Shown: positions 26,176 through 36,551, counted from the stretch's first letter. The stretch is 64,000 nucleotides of DNA from Maribellus sp. YY47 (GCF_023111095.1 NZ_JALGYW010000018.1:1-64000), one strand, 5' to 3'. Numbers and translations are program-made. The notes: generated by a model from the sequence alone, not told the origin.

Positions 26176-26201
26176 GAAGGGCCCGATTTTCAGTCGGACC
26201 C
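26176..26201 (-). terminator. Terminator after ornithine aminotransferase
   Basis: On the minus strand an 8-bp stem (26201-26194 with 26186-26179, one G-T pair) is followed by TTCTTTT. Confidence 0.75.
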
Positions 26202-26212
26202 CTCCAGTATTG

Positions 26213-27436
26213 TTATGATTCAAATTCTTTAAAAGTCTTTTTGATGATTTCGATCGCTTCCATCATTTGCTCTTCGGTGATCACCAGTGGCGGAGTAAAC
26301 CGGATGATGTGCTCGTGAGTTGGTTTGGCGATCAATCCGTTTTCTTTCAGCGCCAGACAAACGTCCCATGCAGATTTGCCGTTGGTGGGTTTAATCGCTA
26401 CTGCGTTTAGTAAGCCCTTTCCGCGAACAATTTCAATCATTTCCGATTTGATCGCTTTCATTTCAGCTCGGAATATTTTGCCCAAACGTTCCGAGTTTTC
26501 CACCAGTTTTTCTTCCTGCAATACATCAAGAGCGGCCATGGCTACTTTGGCTGCAATCGGGTTTCCTCCATAAGTACTGCCGTGTTCGCCGGGTTTAATC
26601 GTCAGCATGATCTCGTCGTCGGCCAACACACACGAAACCGGGTACATACCTCCCGAAACAGCTTTCCCAAGTACTAAAATGTCCGGACGAACACCTTCGT
26701 GATCGCAGGCCAGCATTTTTCCGGTACGAGCCAGACCTGTCTGCACTTCATCGGCTACAAAAAGAACATTGTATTTCTTGCACAGCTCCGATGCTTTCTT
26801 CAGGTAACCATCTTCCGGAACATAAACACCTGCTTCTGCCTGAATGGGTTCAACCAGGAATCCGGCAACGTTTGGATCTTTTAACTCGGTCTCTAACCGT
26901 TCAAGATCGTTGTATGGAATATTTACAAAGCCCGGTGTGTAAGGCCCGTAATGGTTGTACGCATCGGGATCAGACGACATCGAAATGATGGTGATTGTTC
27001 TGCCGTGAAAGTTTCCGTCGCAGACTACAATTTTGGCTTCATTTTTCGGAATGCCTTTCACTTTGTAGGCCCATTTCCGGATCAGTTTAAGCGCTGTTTC
27101 GTCGGCTTCGGCACCCGAGTTCATCGGCAGCATTTTATCGTATCCAAACAGTTTGGTCATGTATTCTTCCCAGTCGCCCAACACATTGTTGTAAAAGGCA
27201 CGAGAGGTAAGCGCGAGTGTTTCTGCCTGTTGGGTAAGGGCTTTTACTATTTTTGGGTGACAATGTCCCTGGTTTACGGCAGAATACGCAGCTAGGAAAT
27301 CGAAATACTTTTTCCCTTCCACATCCCACACAAAAACTCCTTCGCCTTTGGCTAAAACTACGGGTAGCGGATGATAATTATGTGCGCCAAATTTGTCTTC
27401 CTTGGCCATGTAATCTTTCGATGTAAGTGTTGTCAT
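26213..27436 (-). CDS. rocD: Ornithine aminotransferase
   Basis: PLP class III aminotransferase that moves the delta-amino group of ornithine to 2-oxoglutarate, linking arginine/ornithine to proline and glutamate. 407 residues, normal length. N-terminal [17 protein letters not shown] is typical of ornithine enzymes. The PLP lysine is Lys258 in [13 protein letters not shown], with [15 protein letters not shown] before it. It lies in the same neighbourhood as the agmatine genes (arginine-derived metabolism), but in its own transcript. Confidence 0.93.
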   Translation of the reverse strand: MTTLTSKDYMAKEDKFGAHNYHPLPVVLAKGEGVFVWDVEGKKYFDFLAAYSAVNQGHCHPKIVKALTQQAETLALTSRAFYNNVLGDWEEYMTKLFGYDKMLPMNSGAEADETALKLIRKWAYKVKGIPKNEAKIVVCDGNFHGRTITIISMSSDPDAYNHYGPYTPGFVNIPYNDLERLETELKDPNVAGFLVEPIQAEAGVYVPEDGYLKKASELCKKYNVLFVADEVQTGLARTGKMLACDHEGVRPDILVLGKAVSGGMYPVSCVLADDEIMLTIKPGEHGSTYGGNPIAAKVAMAALDVLQEEKLVENSERLGKIFRAEMKAIKSEMIEIVRGKGLLNAVAIKPTNGKSAWDVCLALKENGLIAKPTHEHIIRFTPPLVITEEQMMEAIEIIKKTFKEFES

Positions 27437-27566
27437 TTCAATTGTTTTAAGTTTATGCAGAAATACGATTTTTGCGCGGAATAAACAATCAAAATACCCG
27501 TGTTAAAGAGCAGTGAGAAAAATCAGGCAAATTAGAAATTTACTTTTAAGCGTATGGAAATAGTGG

Positions 27567-29627
27567 CTATTTCATAAATCGGATGAGCAATACTTCGGTA
27601 AGAATAAAAAACAGTACTAAGAGAATACACAGCTTCCAAAGTTGTTTTCCGTTTTGAATTTCACTCAGCACCTCCGAAAAATTGCGTTGCACTTCGCGTA
27701 CCAGAGTCGCATTGTCGAGTCCATTTTCTTTCAATTGAGTTTCAATTTCGTCGGCACCAAAATAACGCAGGTCCGATTCTTTTCGGTCGAAGTTAAAAGC
27801 CATCGAAGCCACAGGTGTTCCATCGTTTTCAATAAGGTAATGTCCGTCGGGAGTAATCTGATCTCCAAAATCGATACGCATGCCTTGTCCTGATGCAGTT
27901 ACGGCAGGTATAATTTTATCCTGGTTTTTCAGGTTCAAAATTTCGATGGAAGCATTCATATCCAGACTAATATTTCGCGGAAGATAATAAAAGGTGTTTT
28001 TTCCGACAGTAAAAGAAATCTGCTGCTTTGGAAGACTGTTCAACACCATGTTGTAAAGGGTCGGAACAAAAAGGATATCGCGTGCAAACGCTTCATTTTT
28101 CGCGTCAAGGGGGAAACTGAAGATCCATGCTTTCCCGTTTTCAAAACTTAACTGCGAAAGGGCTTTATCTCCGTTTTGAAAAGTTAAAAGATTTTGCTCG
28201 TCGGAACGGGTTGCTGATTCAAAACGCAGGTGACCATTTATTACAGGCAGAATTGGATTTTGTTCCCTTTTCTTGAATACATCGGCGTAGAAGTTGTTTT
28301 CAAATTCAATCCCGGATATTTCCTGAGTAGTTGAATCTGTCCCGATAATTCGGTTGGCATTAAAACGCGACAGGAAATTGTTAAGCAATACAGGATTCGA
28401 TTTCAACTCCGGAAAAAGAACCACTGATGATCCGTTTTTGACTACGGTTTCGAGTTCGTTTAAGAATCCGCTGGAAAAATTCTCCAGATTAACCAGAAAG
28501 ATGGTATTGAATTCATTCAAGCGGTTTACCTGCAAACTCTGTTCATTCATTTTCTCGAGAATGACATAATCGTCGTTTTCAAACAAAGCATCGAGGTAAG
28601 CCAGGCCTTCCTGCGAACTCTTCGGGTTGCTGTAAATGGCCAGCGCTTTTAGGTTGCGCTCCACTTTGTAGCTGATGTACCAGTTGTTATCGTGCGTGAA
28701 AGGATAATCGGTTATTTCGATTTTCCCAAGTTGCAGTCCGCTGGTGTTGTTGGTGTATTTCAAACTGGCGACAATGTCGTTTTGTGCTTCTACCGTAAAA
28801 CTGGTGATCGATTTCAGCGAATCGTTCAGGTAAAGTTTCAACGGCAGATTCTGGTAATTCTGATTCGAACTGTTTTTTATCCGAACCATCACATTTTCCT
28901 CTTGCCCAAGTCGATGCGCCGGAACTTCCACCCAACATGAATCGATGTAAAGATTCGCTACTTCGTTGGGAACCAGCGGCAGATAATAGCTGAAAATATT
29001 TTTGTCTGAGAAATTTCCAATATCAGTAACAGAGCGTTGAAAGTCGGAAATGAAATACAGGTTTTTATCTGAACTTGTTCCATCAGCACTTTGTTCTTCG
29101 GCAAAGCGATTGTAGATCTGCGAGAAAGGTACAACATTTGGTGAAGGTTGAACTTCTGAAACCTCGCGAATAAACTGCTCGCGGTTTAATTCGTGCTGAT
29201 GTTTCGGTTTTAAATCGTTGGTGAACAGCCTGAATTTTGTTCCCGCCGGGTAGGCCAGGCAAATTTCCAGCGCTTTGTTACGGGCTACTTCCAGTAATTG
29301 TCCTTGTTCCGAAAGCGCATTCATGCTAAAAGAATTGTCAATATAAATAGCCACCGTTTGTCTGATTTGCTTTTTGGCATCTTTGTTTGCCGGTATGTAG
29401 GGTTGGGCAAAGGCAAAAACCAGGAAAACGATGGTAAGGATACGCGCGGCGAGTATTAAGAGCTGTTTTAGCCTCGATTTCTTTTTTGATTCCTTTTTGA
29501 TGTCTTTTAGAAAATCGACATTGCTGAAATAAACGGTCTTATGCCTTTTAAAGCTAAAAAGGTGAATGATGACCGGAATGGCGATGGCCAGCAATGCAAA
29601 AAGAAAGGATGGAAACAAAAACTTCAT
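27567..29627 (-). CDS. BatA-domain membrane protein
   Basis: 686 residues. The first 80 residues match the aerotolerance-regulator N-terminal (BatA) domain: a membrane helix followed by HLFSFKRHKTVYFSNVDFLK and a second helix (LLILAARILTIVFLVFAFAQPYIP). A von Willebrand-like region begins at TVAIYIDNSFSMNAL, with the DNSFSM metal-site motif. A third helix lies near the C-terminus (about 662-680). Such proteins occur in the Bat/MoxR group, but no MoxR, BatB or DUF58 gene is next to it here. Function unknown. Confidence 0.85.
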   Translation of the reverse strand: MKFLFPSFLFALLAIAIPVIIHLFSFKRHKTVYFSNVDFLKDIKKESKKKSRLKQLLILAARILTIVFLVFAFAQPYIPANKDAKKQIRQTVAIYIDNSFSMNALSEQGQLLEVARNKALEICLAYPAGTKFRLFTNDLKPKHQHELNREQFIREVSEVQPSPNVVPFSQIYNRFAEEQSADGTSSDKNLYFISDFQRSVTDIGNFSDKNIFSYYLPLVPNEVANLYIDSCWVEVPAHRLGQEENVMVRIKNSSNQNYQNLPLKLYLNDSLKSITSFTVEAQNDIVASLKYTNNTSGLQLGKIEITDYPFTHDNNWYISYKVERNLKALAIYSNPKSSQEGLAYLDALFENDDYVILEKMNEQSLQVNRLNEFNTIFLVNLENFSSGFLNELETVVKNGSSVVLFPELKSNPVLLNNFLSRFNANRIIGTDSTTQEISGIEFENNFYADVFKKREQNPILPVINGHLRFESATRSDEQNLLTFQNGDKALSQLSFENGKAWIFSFPLDAKNEAFARDILFVPTLYNMVLNSLPKQQISFTVGKNTFYYLPRNISLDMNASIEILNLKNQDKIIPAVTASGQGMRIDFGDQITPDGHYLIENDGTPVASMAFNFDRKESDLRYFGADEIETQLKENGLDNATLVREVQRNFSEVLSEIQNGKQLWKLCILLVLFFILTEVLLIRFMK

Positions 29628-29679
29628 ATAGAAAATCGATATTCAGAAGTCGGAGGGCCGAAGTCTGAGGTTTATGTAT

Positions 29680-30660
29680 CTATTGTTCGTCGTTAAAAAT
29701 AGCTATTTCTTTTTCTCCGGTCGATTTTATGTATCCCCGGAACATGCCGCTGGTGTTAAACTCCATGGCAATGTTTCCATTTTGGTCAACACCAATAACA
29801 CCGCCAGTACCTCCCATGTTTGTGAGTTTATTGATTTCTTCCCGGCAGGCATCTTTCAAATTCAGTTTTTTGTATTCCATCATAGCCGAAATATCTCTTG
29901 CAAAACCGAGGCGGATGTAATATTCTCCATGCCCGGTACACGAAACCGCACAGGTACTGTTGTTGGCATAAGTTCCGGCACCGATAATGGGGGAATCTCC
30001 AATTCGCCCGTAGCGTTTGTTGGTCATTCCTCCGGTGGAAGTTCCTGCACAAAGATTACCATAGCTATCGAGAACTACGCAGCCAACTGTTCCGGTGTTG
30101 TCTTTATCGGTTCTTTCCCGCTCTTTTTTCAATAATTGCTGAAGAGATTGGTAGCGGTTTTCGGTGTAGAAATATTTATTCGGAACAATTTCAAGGCCTT
30201 GTTCTTTTGCAAACTCTGAAGCTCCTGTGCCGCTTAACATTACATGCTCGGAATGTTCCATAACTGCACGCGCCGCATTAATCGGATTTTTGATATCGCG
30301 AACTCCCGCAACAGCTCCGGCGTTTAGTGTTTTTCCGTCCATAATGGAAGCATCTAATTCATTTACTCCGTCGTGTGTAAAAACAGCTCCCGCGCCGGCA
30401 TTGAACAGGGGAGAGTCTTCCAAAATATTAATGACTTGTACAACAACATCGGTAGCAGTTGATCCTTCATCGAGCAGTTTTTGGCCTCGCTCCAAAGCTT
30501 CGTTTAATTTCGCTTTATATTCCTCGCGCGCAGTTTCATCCATACGTTCTTTTGACATGACACCGGCGCCGCCATGGATAACTATTGCATATTTGTTCTG
30601 TGAAAAGCCTGTTAAGGATAGGATCAGAAAAGCAAAAAGAAAAATCGTACCGGTTCTCAT
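29680..30660 (-). CDS. Isoaspartyl peptidase/L-asparaginase (Ntn hydrolase)
   Basis: 326 residues with a signal peptide (about 1-20), so probably periplasmic. IVIHGGAGV opens the alpha subunit, and GTVGCVVLD begins the beta subunit with the nucleophile Thr191 after self-cleavage (DNTG/TVGC). GGMTNKRYGRIGDSPIIGAGTYA is a classic plant-type asparaginase motif. It removes isoaspartyl dipeptides or hydrolyses asparagine. Confidence 0.93.
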   Translation of the reverse strand: MRTGTIFLFAFLILSLTGFSQNKYAIVIHGGAGVMSKERMDETAREEYKAKLNEALERGQKLLDEGSTATDVVVQVINILEDSPLFNAGAGAVFTHDGVNELDASIMDGKTLNAGAVAGVRDIKNPINAARAVMEHSEHVMLSGTGASEFAKEQGLEIVPNKYFYTENRYQSLQQLLKKERERTDKDNTGTVGCVVLDSYGNLCAGTSTGGMTNKRYGRIGDSPIIGAGTYANNSTCAVSCTGHGEYYIRLGFARDISAMMEYKKLNLKDACREEINKLTNMGGTGGVIGVDQNGNIAMEFNTSGMFRGYIKSTGEKEIAIFNDEQ

Positions 30661-30795
30661 TTCAATTCCATTAATGATTTACAAAAATGACATAATAATG
30701 CCGATAATAAAATAAATCATCATCGAAAATTTAATCGCTTAAGTGCTCGATTATATGGTGTTGCCTGAAATTATTTATATCTGTAGCTGTAAGAA

Positions 30796-31005
30796 TCAGT
30801 CAATAATATGTCGGTGTTCATCCGATTCAATAATATGGGCTTTTACCAGAAAAAACAGTAAAAGCAAAACTACTGCAATGGATGTGAAAACAATTCCCTT
30901 GTATGCTGTCATATTATCAGAAGCCATCGGAAAAAATATTACTGCCAATACACAACAAAGTAAAATAATCCCTACTGTCCAACTGAGATACCTGTTACTT
31001 TTCAT
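30796..31005 (-). CDS. Small two-helix membrane protein
   Basis: 69 residues with two hydrophobic segments (about 9-27 and 38-55) and a short His-rich tail (ESDEHRHIID). No family recognised. It stands between the asparaginase gene and a lipoprotein gene, on the same strand as both. Confidence 0.55.
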   Translation of the reverse strand: MKSNRYLSWTVGIILLCCVLAVIFFPMASDNMTAYKGIVFTSIAVVLLLLFFLVKAHIIESDEHRHIID

Positions 31006-31273
31006 CCCTTTTTTCTCCCATTACTTTATCAGCTATTAAAATAGCCATTAATTAATAACCTCTGGTTGTGCCAAGATCACCAGCAATTATAATGTCATCT
31101 ATTAAAATAGAAAAAACTGTCCCTTATTCCCAATATACGATAAAATCTAAATACGAAGCAATACAGTACTATACATTGTCTATCAAAATCAGGATATTTA
31201 ACAAATGGCTACAACCGTTGAAGTTTGAAAATACGTCTTCCATTCTTTTCGTTGACTCAGTTGCTCAGGGTTG

Positions 31274-31804
31274 CTACTTAGTGTCCGGCTCTTTTGGGGT
31301 CTTCGAGAGGAAATCTATGAATTTAAAAAGATCTTTATTGTCAGGAATAATACTCCATGAGATGAAATTAACCTGCCATTCGTTTTGTTGGCGTTGAAGT
31401 TGGGTCGTAACCCGCACAGGAAGATTTTCTCCGAAGACCGGGGTATCTTCAAGTTGTTCAATCACTAAAACCGAATTTTGATCTTCTGATATTCTAATGA
31501 TCCGGGTTGTTATTTTATAGGTAAAATTATCGTTTGAGTTTTCGTGCTTTTTTTGCAACATCGCCAGCATTTCACTTTTGTTCCATACTTCTTTGCTGTC
31601 TGTTCCCATAAAAAGGCTTTTTTCACTTAGCTTGTCCGCCAATGCTTCAAAGTCTCCGCTTTTATAAGTGGAGTAGAATTCGTTTAAAAAACTTGTAATT
31701 TCATTTCGGATGGTCTCCTTTTCTGCCGAGGGCGATGTTTGGGATTGACAAGCAAAAATGACCACCGATAAGCATACTATTGAAAGGTTGATATAACGTT
31801 TCAT
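31274..31804 (-). CDS. SnoaL/NTF2-like lipoprotein
   Basis: 176 residues. Signal peptide with lipobox IFAC (Cys19). The mature part (TIRNEITSFLNEFYSTYKSGDFEALADKLS ... WQVNFISWSI) has the helix-then-curved-sheet pattern of SnoaL/DUF4440 NTF2-like domains. No catalytic residues can be assigned; these domains often bind small molecules or act as secreted accessory proteins. Confidence 0.65.
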   Translation of the reverse strand: MKRYINLSIVCLSVVIFACQSQTSPSAEKETIRNEITSFLNEFYSTYKSGDFEALADKLSEKSLFMGTDSKEVWNKSEMLAMLQKKHENSNDNFTYKITTRIIRISEDQNSVLVIEQLEDTPVFGENLPVRVTTQLQRQQNEWQVNFISWSIIPDNKDLFKFIDFLSKTPKEPDTK

Positions 31805-31934
31805 AATTTAATGTTTTTAGGGCTTAACGGTTGGTTGCTTGTGGTTTGTTTGAATCGGTTAAGGCGGAAGTTACAAAATAATTAGCTGAAAATCCATATT
31901 TGTAAAACGCCCAGTAGCGTAAAATCGTATCTGT

Positions 31935-32447
31935 TTAGTTTTTTTCCTTTTCCTTTTTGGGGATTGAAACCAGGCCGGGAGCCAATTTTATTCGTTTTGC
32001 GGAATTTGTGTTTATCTCGAGCATTTCGTCGTCGCATTCGGGTGTTGTTCTATAGTAGATGTTGTAGTTGGCATTGATCGGGACACTGACTTTGCAGTTT
32101 CGCTTAGGCGGAATCCGAATATCCATAAAATCACAATAGTTGTTTTCGTCCCAGTTAACATCGGTTAGCATATTGACATACATGGTGTCGGAGGTGGTAT
32201 TCAGCAGGTTTATTTTTTTGAATTGTTGATCGGTTAATGGAAACACAATTCCGGTTTCGAGCGCAACGCCAATAATGGTAGTGCTGATTACCGAGCCAAT
32301 ATCAACAAAAACATTCGAGGTTCGGGAGCTACGTATTTGTTTCTGTATTTCGAAACTGGATGGATCGTGAAAATATTTTGGAGTTACACATGCCTGCAAA
32401 AAAAGCAGTACGATTGGAAATAGCCTATGGATGAATTGATTCTTCAT
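31935..32447 (-). CDS. Hypothetical lipoprotein
   Basis: 170 residues. Signal peptide with lipobox LQAC (Cys20). A second hydrophobic stretch (about 49-70, FVDIGSVISTTIIGVALETGIV) may be membrane-associated. The C-terminal half is beta-prone and ends in a Lys/Glu tail (PKKEKEKN). No family recognised. Confidence 0.6.
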   Translation of the reverse strand: MKNQFIHRLFPIVLLFLQACVTPKYFHDPSSFEIQKQIRSSRTSNVFVDIGSVISTTIIGVALETGIVFPLTDQQFKKINLLNTTSDTMYVNMLTDVNWDENNYCDFMDIRIPPKRNCKVSVPINANYNIYYRTTPECDDEMLEINTNSAKRIKLAPGLVSIPKKEKEKN

Positions 32448-32579
32448 TTGTTTTTTCGCTCGAACAATTTTTGTGCCTTCAAATCAGGAAGCCCCTAAAA
32501 TAGCTTAACTTGCACTCTTATTATACTGAACAAAGTTAGCTTACGTTATTTATATTGTAAATCATAAAAAGAAGAAACT

Positions 32580-33152
32580 ATGAAACGTATTATTGTTATT
32601 TTTTCGCTGGTTGTATTTTCAGTCGTTGCGAATGCACAGCCGATCTTTAATTTGGGGCTTAAGGCGGGCTTTAATAATTCAAAATTAAGCCTGAATTCAG
32701 ATGATTACAATGAAGAGTCGATCACAAAAATGCACGTGGGAGCTTTTGCCCGAGTGGGAATCAGTAAAGTTTATGTTCAGCCTGAAGTGTACTTTACCCG
32801 AAAAGGTGGCGATTTTAAGTCAGTTCAAGATATGGCTGGTGAATTTGATTACAAGTCGGTGGATGTGCCGGTGTTGCTCGGAGTAAAGCTAATCGATGCA
32901 AAAGCGATGAACGTTCACGTAATGGGAGGACCGGTTTTTAGTTTTATTACCGATAGTGATTTAAAGAGTGCCAGTTTGGACGAACAATACGTTAAGGATC
33001 ATTATGCTGCACTTCAATACGGTGTGGGGGTGGATGTATTGTTTATGACACTTGATTTCAGAATGGAACACGGTGGTAAAGTATACAGTTACCAGGATTT
33101 GAATGCAAAAAACCGAACATTCATGGTAACGCTTGGTTTTAAATTATTGTAG
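32580..33152 (+). CDS. Outer-membrane beta-barrel protein (porin-like family)
   Basis: 190 residues with a signal peptide (about 1-19, VVANAQ). NLGLKAGFNNSKLSL and YVQPEVYFTRKGG, alternating strands, and the closing MVTLGFKLL with a terminal hydrophobic residue are typical of the PorT/outer-membrane beta-barrel group (OMP_b-brl_2). It has its own terminator downstream. Confidence 0.82.
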   Translation: MKRIIVIFSLVVFSVVANAQPIFNLGLKAGFNNSKLSLNSDDYNEESITKMHVGAFARVGISKVYVQPEVYFTRKGGDFKSVQDMAGEFDYKSVDVPVLLGVKLIDAKAMNVHVMGGPVFSFITDSDLKSASLDEQYVKDHYAALQYGVGVDVLFMTLDFRMEHGGKVYSYQDLNAKNRTFMVTLGFKLL

Positions 33153-33172
33153 GAAATAATAATTGCAGAAAG

Positions 33173-33200
33173 AGGCTTCACAAATGTGAGGCCTTTTTTT
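33173..33200 (+). terminator. Terminator of the beta-barrel gene
   Basis: AGGCTTCAC (33173-33181) pairs with GTGAGGCCT (33186-33194, one G-T pair) around AAAT, followed by a T run. Its end touches the stop codon of the convergent gene at 33199. Confidence 0.88.
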
Positions 33201-33486
33201 ACTCCGTTTTTGGAGGCTCCGGAGCTTTGTCTTTTGTTTGTTTTTTGATAAACCAGTTGCGTGGATCCAACTGCTTTTTGTAAGTCGAAAACAACTCTTT
33301 TCCAACGAATAATCCTCCTGCCCAAAATACTACTTCCATAATAACCAGACTGGTGGCTGATGCAATCACTTTTGTTTGTGACGAAAGTTCAAGAAATGGA
33401 ATGACGAAGGTTGCCGCAAAAAATACCCCTGAAAAAACCATGAGAAAAATCCCCAGCTTGATTCGTTTGTTTTTTGAAAATTGCAT
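33199..33486 (-). CDS. Small two-helix membrane protein (transporter-suffix-like)
   Basis: 95 residues. Two membrane helices (about 11-31 and 41-62) with the pattern KLGIFLMVFSGVFFAATFVIPFL ... VFWAGGLFVGKELF resemble small proteins named transporter-suffix-domain proteins; the match is by memory of the pattern only. A basic/Pro tail (KKQTKDKAPEPPKTE) follows. It lies 11 bases after the WbqC gene. Confidence 0.65.
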   Translation of the reverse strand: MQFSKNKRIKLGIFLMVFSGVFFAATFVIPFLELSSQTKVIASATSLVIMEVVFWAGGLFVGKELFSTYKKQLDPRNWFIKKQTKDKAPEPPKTE

Positions 33487-33497
33487 GTGCCGTTTTC

Positions 33498-34130
33498 CTA
33501 CAAGTTAACACTTTCCATTAATACGTCGAAAGTGTTGGGACCTTCATTAAAAAGCAGATCAAGAATGCTAAGGTTGGGTACAAAGTCAAATTTTTCGCCA
33601 AATACCTGGATGTAGGTTTTAGGCTGAAAGGCAAAATCACTGTTTTCTTTTGCCTTCGGGGAAATGGTCTGGCGAAGATTCAAGGTGTTTTCGGGAACGC
33701 TTTCAAAATCTTCGGTCAGTTTCAGTTTGTTTTCGACCTCCATAAAATCGCACAGCAATTCATGAATTCGCATATTGTGATCTAACAGGAAACGGCTTTT
33801 GTTTTGAAAAAACGAAAAAAGATCGTCCTGGTAGTATTCAAAATACGGAGAAGAATTGTAGGCTGAAACAATGGTTTGCCACTGGTTTCGTTGCCATTCT
33901 GTATCGTACGAAATTTCGAGATCTTTTATGATCGTTTTCGAGCCGCGACCTTTTACTACCGGCACTACCAGCGGAACAGGGCCGTTGCCTCCGAGAATAA
34001 TACAACGGTTTCGGTAGGTTTGTTTGGTGAAATTTTCGTATTGTTCCAGGTAAACCTCTCCGTGGTGAAGGTAGCGCGCATAATAATGCACCGGTCCGAA
34101 ATAGGCAGTACTAAGTAGTAATGGTTCCAA
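33498..34130 (-). CDS. WbqC family protein
   Basis: 210 residues. The opening LLSTAYFGPVHYYARYLH and the blocks EQYENFTKQTYRNRCIILG, PLVVPVVKG and SYDTEWQRNQWQTIVSAYNSSP are typical of WbqC. The family is linked to polysaccharide (O-antigen) gene clusters in some bacteria, but in Bacteroidota it is often found apart from them; the reaction is not established. Confidence 0.9.
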   Translation of the reverse strand: MEPLLLSTAYFGPVHYYARYLHHGEVYLEQYENFTKQTYRNRCIILGGNGPVPLVVPVVKGRGSKTIIKDLEISYDTEWQRNQWQTIVSAYNSSPYFEYYQDDLFSFFQNKSRFLLDHNMRIHELLCDFMEVENKLKLTEDFESVPENTLNLRQTISPKAKENSDFAFQPKTYIQVFGEKFDFVPNLSILDLLFNEGPNTFDVLMESVNL

Positions 34131-34171
34131 TTATGTTAATTGTTGTTTCGGCGCAAAGTTATAAAAAGCCA

Positions 34172-34771
34172 TTAATTGTTTTGCGATTGCATGGAAACAA
34201 CATAGCGATGTATAATTTCTGGAAACTGATCGAATTCATATTGGTCGTTTTCGATGTCACGAACCAGGGCCCTGTTATCTTCAAACAGTTTTGCGCAGTC
34301 TTTATAATTTTCTTTTGTGAACAGATGCCACCTTAGATTCATCCGGAACAGGTAGTTTTTAACTTCCACCATTTCCGATTCAATTCCCGTATTTTCCATG
34401 CGGGTTGTAACGTAATAATACAATGGAATTACATCGTTGGATATTCGGTAATAGAAATTTCCTTTTCTCGACGGAAATGCAGAAAGGTTGATATCATTTC
34501 TACTTTCAAAAATCATTTTACCTCCTTCTGTTTCCAGAAAGAAACCGTTGATCATAGGCGGTTTAAACGATTTTTTCTTTCCACCCGCATCGATAAATTT
34601 TACCTCGTTTTGCATTTTGGTAATGTTTTCGAGTAAAATGCTCGCCTGGATGGTGTCGTTGTTGAGACTAATTATCCCTCCGGGAAAATAGCGTTTGTCT
34701 TTTTTGTCGGTATTGCCAAACACTAGCATGCACGACAAAACTAAAATAAGTGTAAAAACAGAACTTCGCAT
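34172..34771 (-). CDS. Secreted hypothetical protein
   Basis: 199 residues from ATG 34771, chosen because it begins the signal peptide MRSSVFTLILVLSCMLVFGN; an upstream extension of 13 residues is possible but less likely. The mature part has an early beta-rich segment (FPGGIISLNNDTIQASILLEN) that recalls Bacteroidota secreted proteins with a substrate-property repeat; function unknown. Confidence 0.6.
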   Translation of the reverse strand: MRSSVFTLILVLSCMLVFGNTDKKDKRYFPGGIISLNNDTIQASILLENITKMQNEVKFIDAGGKKKSFKPPMINGFFLETEGGKMIFESRNDINLSAFPSRKGNFYYRISNDVIPLYYYVTTRMENTGIESEMVEVKNYLFRMNLRWHLFTKENYKDCAKLFEDNRALVRDIENDQYEFDQFPEIIHRYVVSMQSQNN

Positions 34772-34925
34772 ATTGCCGGTTTTTTCGGTTAAAATATGTG
34801 GACTAAACAATAAAAAACAGCATCGTTAGCTTCTGTGTTGTTGGATCGGATTTTCGACCAATGGTTTAACGATCGTTCATAAAAATATAAATAATTTCTG
34901 CACTAACACAGCATGTTAAGCATAA

Positions 34926-36551
34926 TTAACGGATTATTATTTTTTCATTTCTGATATTTCCGTCTGTATCGGTTAATCTTAAAATATACATCCCTGCTTT
35001 ATACCCCGATACGTTGATTTGAAATGTTGTTTTGTCTCCACCCGAGTGCGAGAAGATCGCCTTGCCACTGATGTCGAACAACTGAACATTGACGAGATAT
35101 CGTGTTGAAAGCACGTTAATAATGTTGCTGGCAGGATTGGGATATATCTGAATATTTTTTTCTTCGGAAATGATTTCTGCATCGGTGGGTTGGCAGGTTC
35201 CCGGCATGTGGGCATCAAGCCAATTTAAGCGGGTGCGAATCCATTTTCGCAACTTGGCAACTTCTCCGTCGTAGGTTGTAGGTTGAGCATCAACTTCGGG
35301 TGCTCCAACATTAATCCCAAGTATATTCCATTTCTGAAAGTGGCGAACCTGTGCCACTTTTACTTCGTTGTACAGCGAGTCGATGGTTGCGTAAAGCTTT
35401 TCGTCGGATAAAACACCGGCACGAGCTTCCAGATAACGGCAGTTAGTTTGATTTTTAAAATTGTCATCGGAAAACAGGCGTACCATCCACCCCGGCGACT
35501 TGACCCAGGGGTTACAGTCGTTTATTTTGTACGACCAGCCCGAACCGTCGGTGGCCTTGAAGATAAAGCATTCGTTAATGTTCTTCCAGGCCCAGTCAAA
35601 ATCCCACACAGGTCCCGCAACCAGTTTGCCGTTTTTATCTTTATGAAAATACCGGCTTTTCTTAAACCCGTCGTTATTTCTCGAAATTTCGCTTACGATA
35701 AAATAGTCGATAAAGCTTTCAACCTCAAGGTATGCCGCATATCCCGATGAGGGATCGGCGTAACTCGAGCTATATAAGGTCGATTCAAACGTTGAAACGT
35801 AGTTTTTGATATAGTTCTTTTGCTGGTAAACCAGCTCGTCCCAACCGGGATCGTGGTAAACAAAATGAACCTTGAATGTGGGGTGATCAAGTGGGGAGTA
35901 GGGCGATAACCAACTGTCGTAATCGTTCCAGTAATCAATTTTGAAAATATAGCCGCCAGTCAGTTCCTCCCCGTCGATATCGGTTTCTTTTAAGGTGGCA
36001 ATATTTACCCTGTTGTTGTCGCGCTTAATTTTTTCGCCAAAAAGATAAATGCCCTGGTAATCGCCATTTAAAAATACTTCAACGTATTTGGCTCGGGGGG
36101 CATAGTGCCCGAGTTCTTCAAACATTTTAAAACCTAACAAATTTCGCATCAGCGATTTGTCGTTGTAATTCGACAATAACACCCAATCGTTTTCTGCGGG
36201 CAGTCCCAGTAGGCTTACATTGAGGTTGCTTCCATCCGCATTGCGGGTTTCTACCGCATAGGGTTTTTGCGGATACGATTGCGACGACGATCCTCGTAAC
36301 TCAATTCCGATAATTCCGTCGTACTCGTTGGCAGCGTCGTCGAAACGGTTCTCACCGCCAGGATGATGGATCATTTTCATCCTGGCGGTTATTTTAGGTT
36401 CATCCGGTATGGCTTTACCGTCTGTTTCAATTTTTACAATAGGTAGGTTCGATACAAAATTAGAGCTTTGACCAAATGCAATATGTGCTGAAAAAACGAA
36501 CAGTATCAACAAACAGATAATGAATGATAGTATCGTTTTAAAGTTCAGCAT
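34926..36551 (-). CDS. CotH-kinase family secreted protein with T9SS sorting domain
   Basis: 541 residues with a signal peptide (about 1-27). The CotH kinase-like domain covers about 60-455; ELRGSSSQSYPQKPYAVETR, NYNDKSLMRNLLGFKMFEELG and GPVWDFDWAWKN (the Asp-Phe-Asp metal motif) are typical. The last 75 residues (from NIQIYPNPASNIINV to RNEKIIIR) form a T9SS type A sorting domain, so the protein is exported across the outer membrane and probably attached to the surface. CotH relatives are protein kinases or structural proteins; the target is unknown. It lies 4 bases after the sortilin-like gene, so they are co-transcribed. Confidence 0.92.
   Translation of the reverse strand: MLNFKTILSFIICLLILFVFSAHIAFGQSSNFVSNLPIVKIETDGKAIPDEPKITARMKMIHHPGGENRFDDAANEYDGIIGIELRGSSSQSYPQKPYAVETRNADGSNLNVSLLGLPAENDWVLLSNYNDKSLMRNLLGFKMFEELGHYAPRAKYVEVFLNGDYQGIYLFGEKIKRDNNRVNIATLKETDIDGEELTGGYIFKIDYWNDYDSWLSPYSPLDHPTFKVHFVYHDPGWDELVYQQKNYIKNYVSTFESTLYSSSYADPSSGYAAYLEVESFIDYFIVSEISRNNDGFKKSRYFHKDKNGKLVAGPVWDFDWAWKNINECFIFKATDGSGWSYKINDCNPWVKSPGWMVRLFSDDNFKNQTNCRYLEARAGVLSDEKLYATIDSLYNEVKVAQVRHFQKWNILGINVGAPEVDAQPTTYDGEVAKLRKWIRTRLNWLDAHMPGTCQPTDAEIISEEKNIQIYPNPASNIINVLSTRYLVNVQLFDISGKAIFSHSGGDKTTFQINVSGYKAGMYILRLTDTDGNIRNEKIIIR

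Noticed and set aside
31068-31397. Open frame of 109 codons on the plus strand
   Set aside because: The second half is antisense to the SnoaL-like lipoprotein gene, and the first half lacks a promoter or any recognisable feature.
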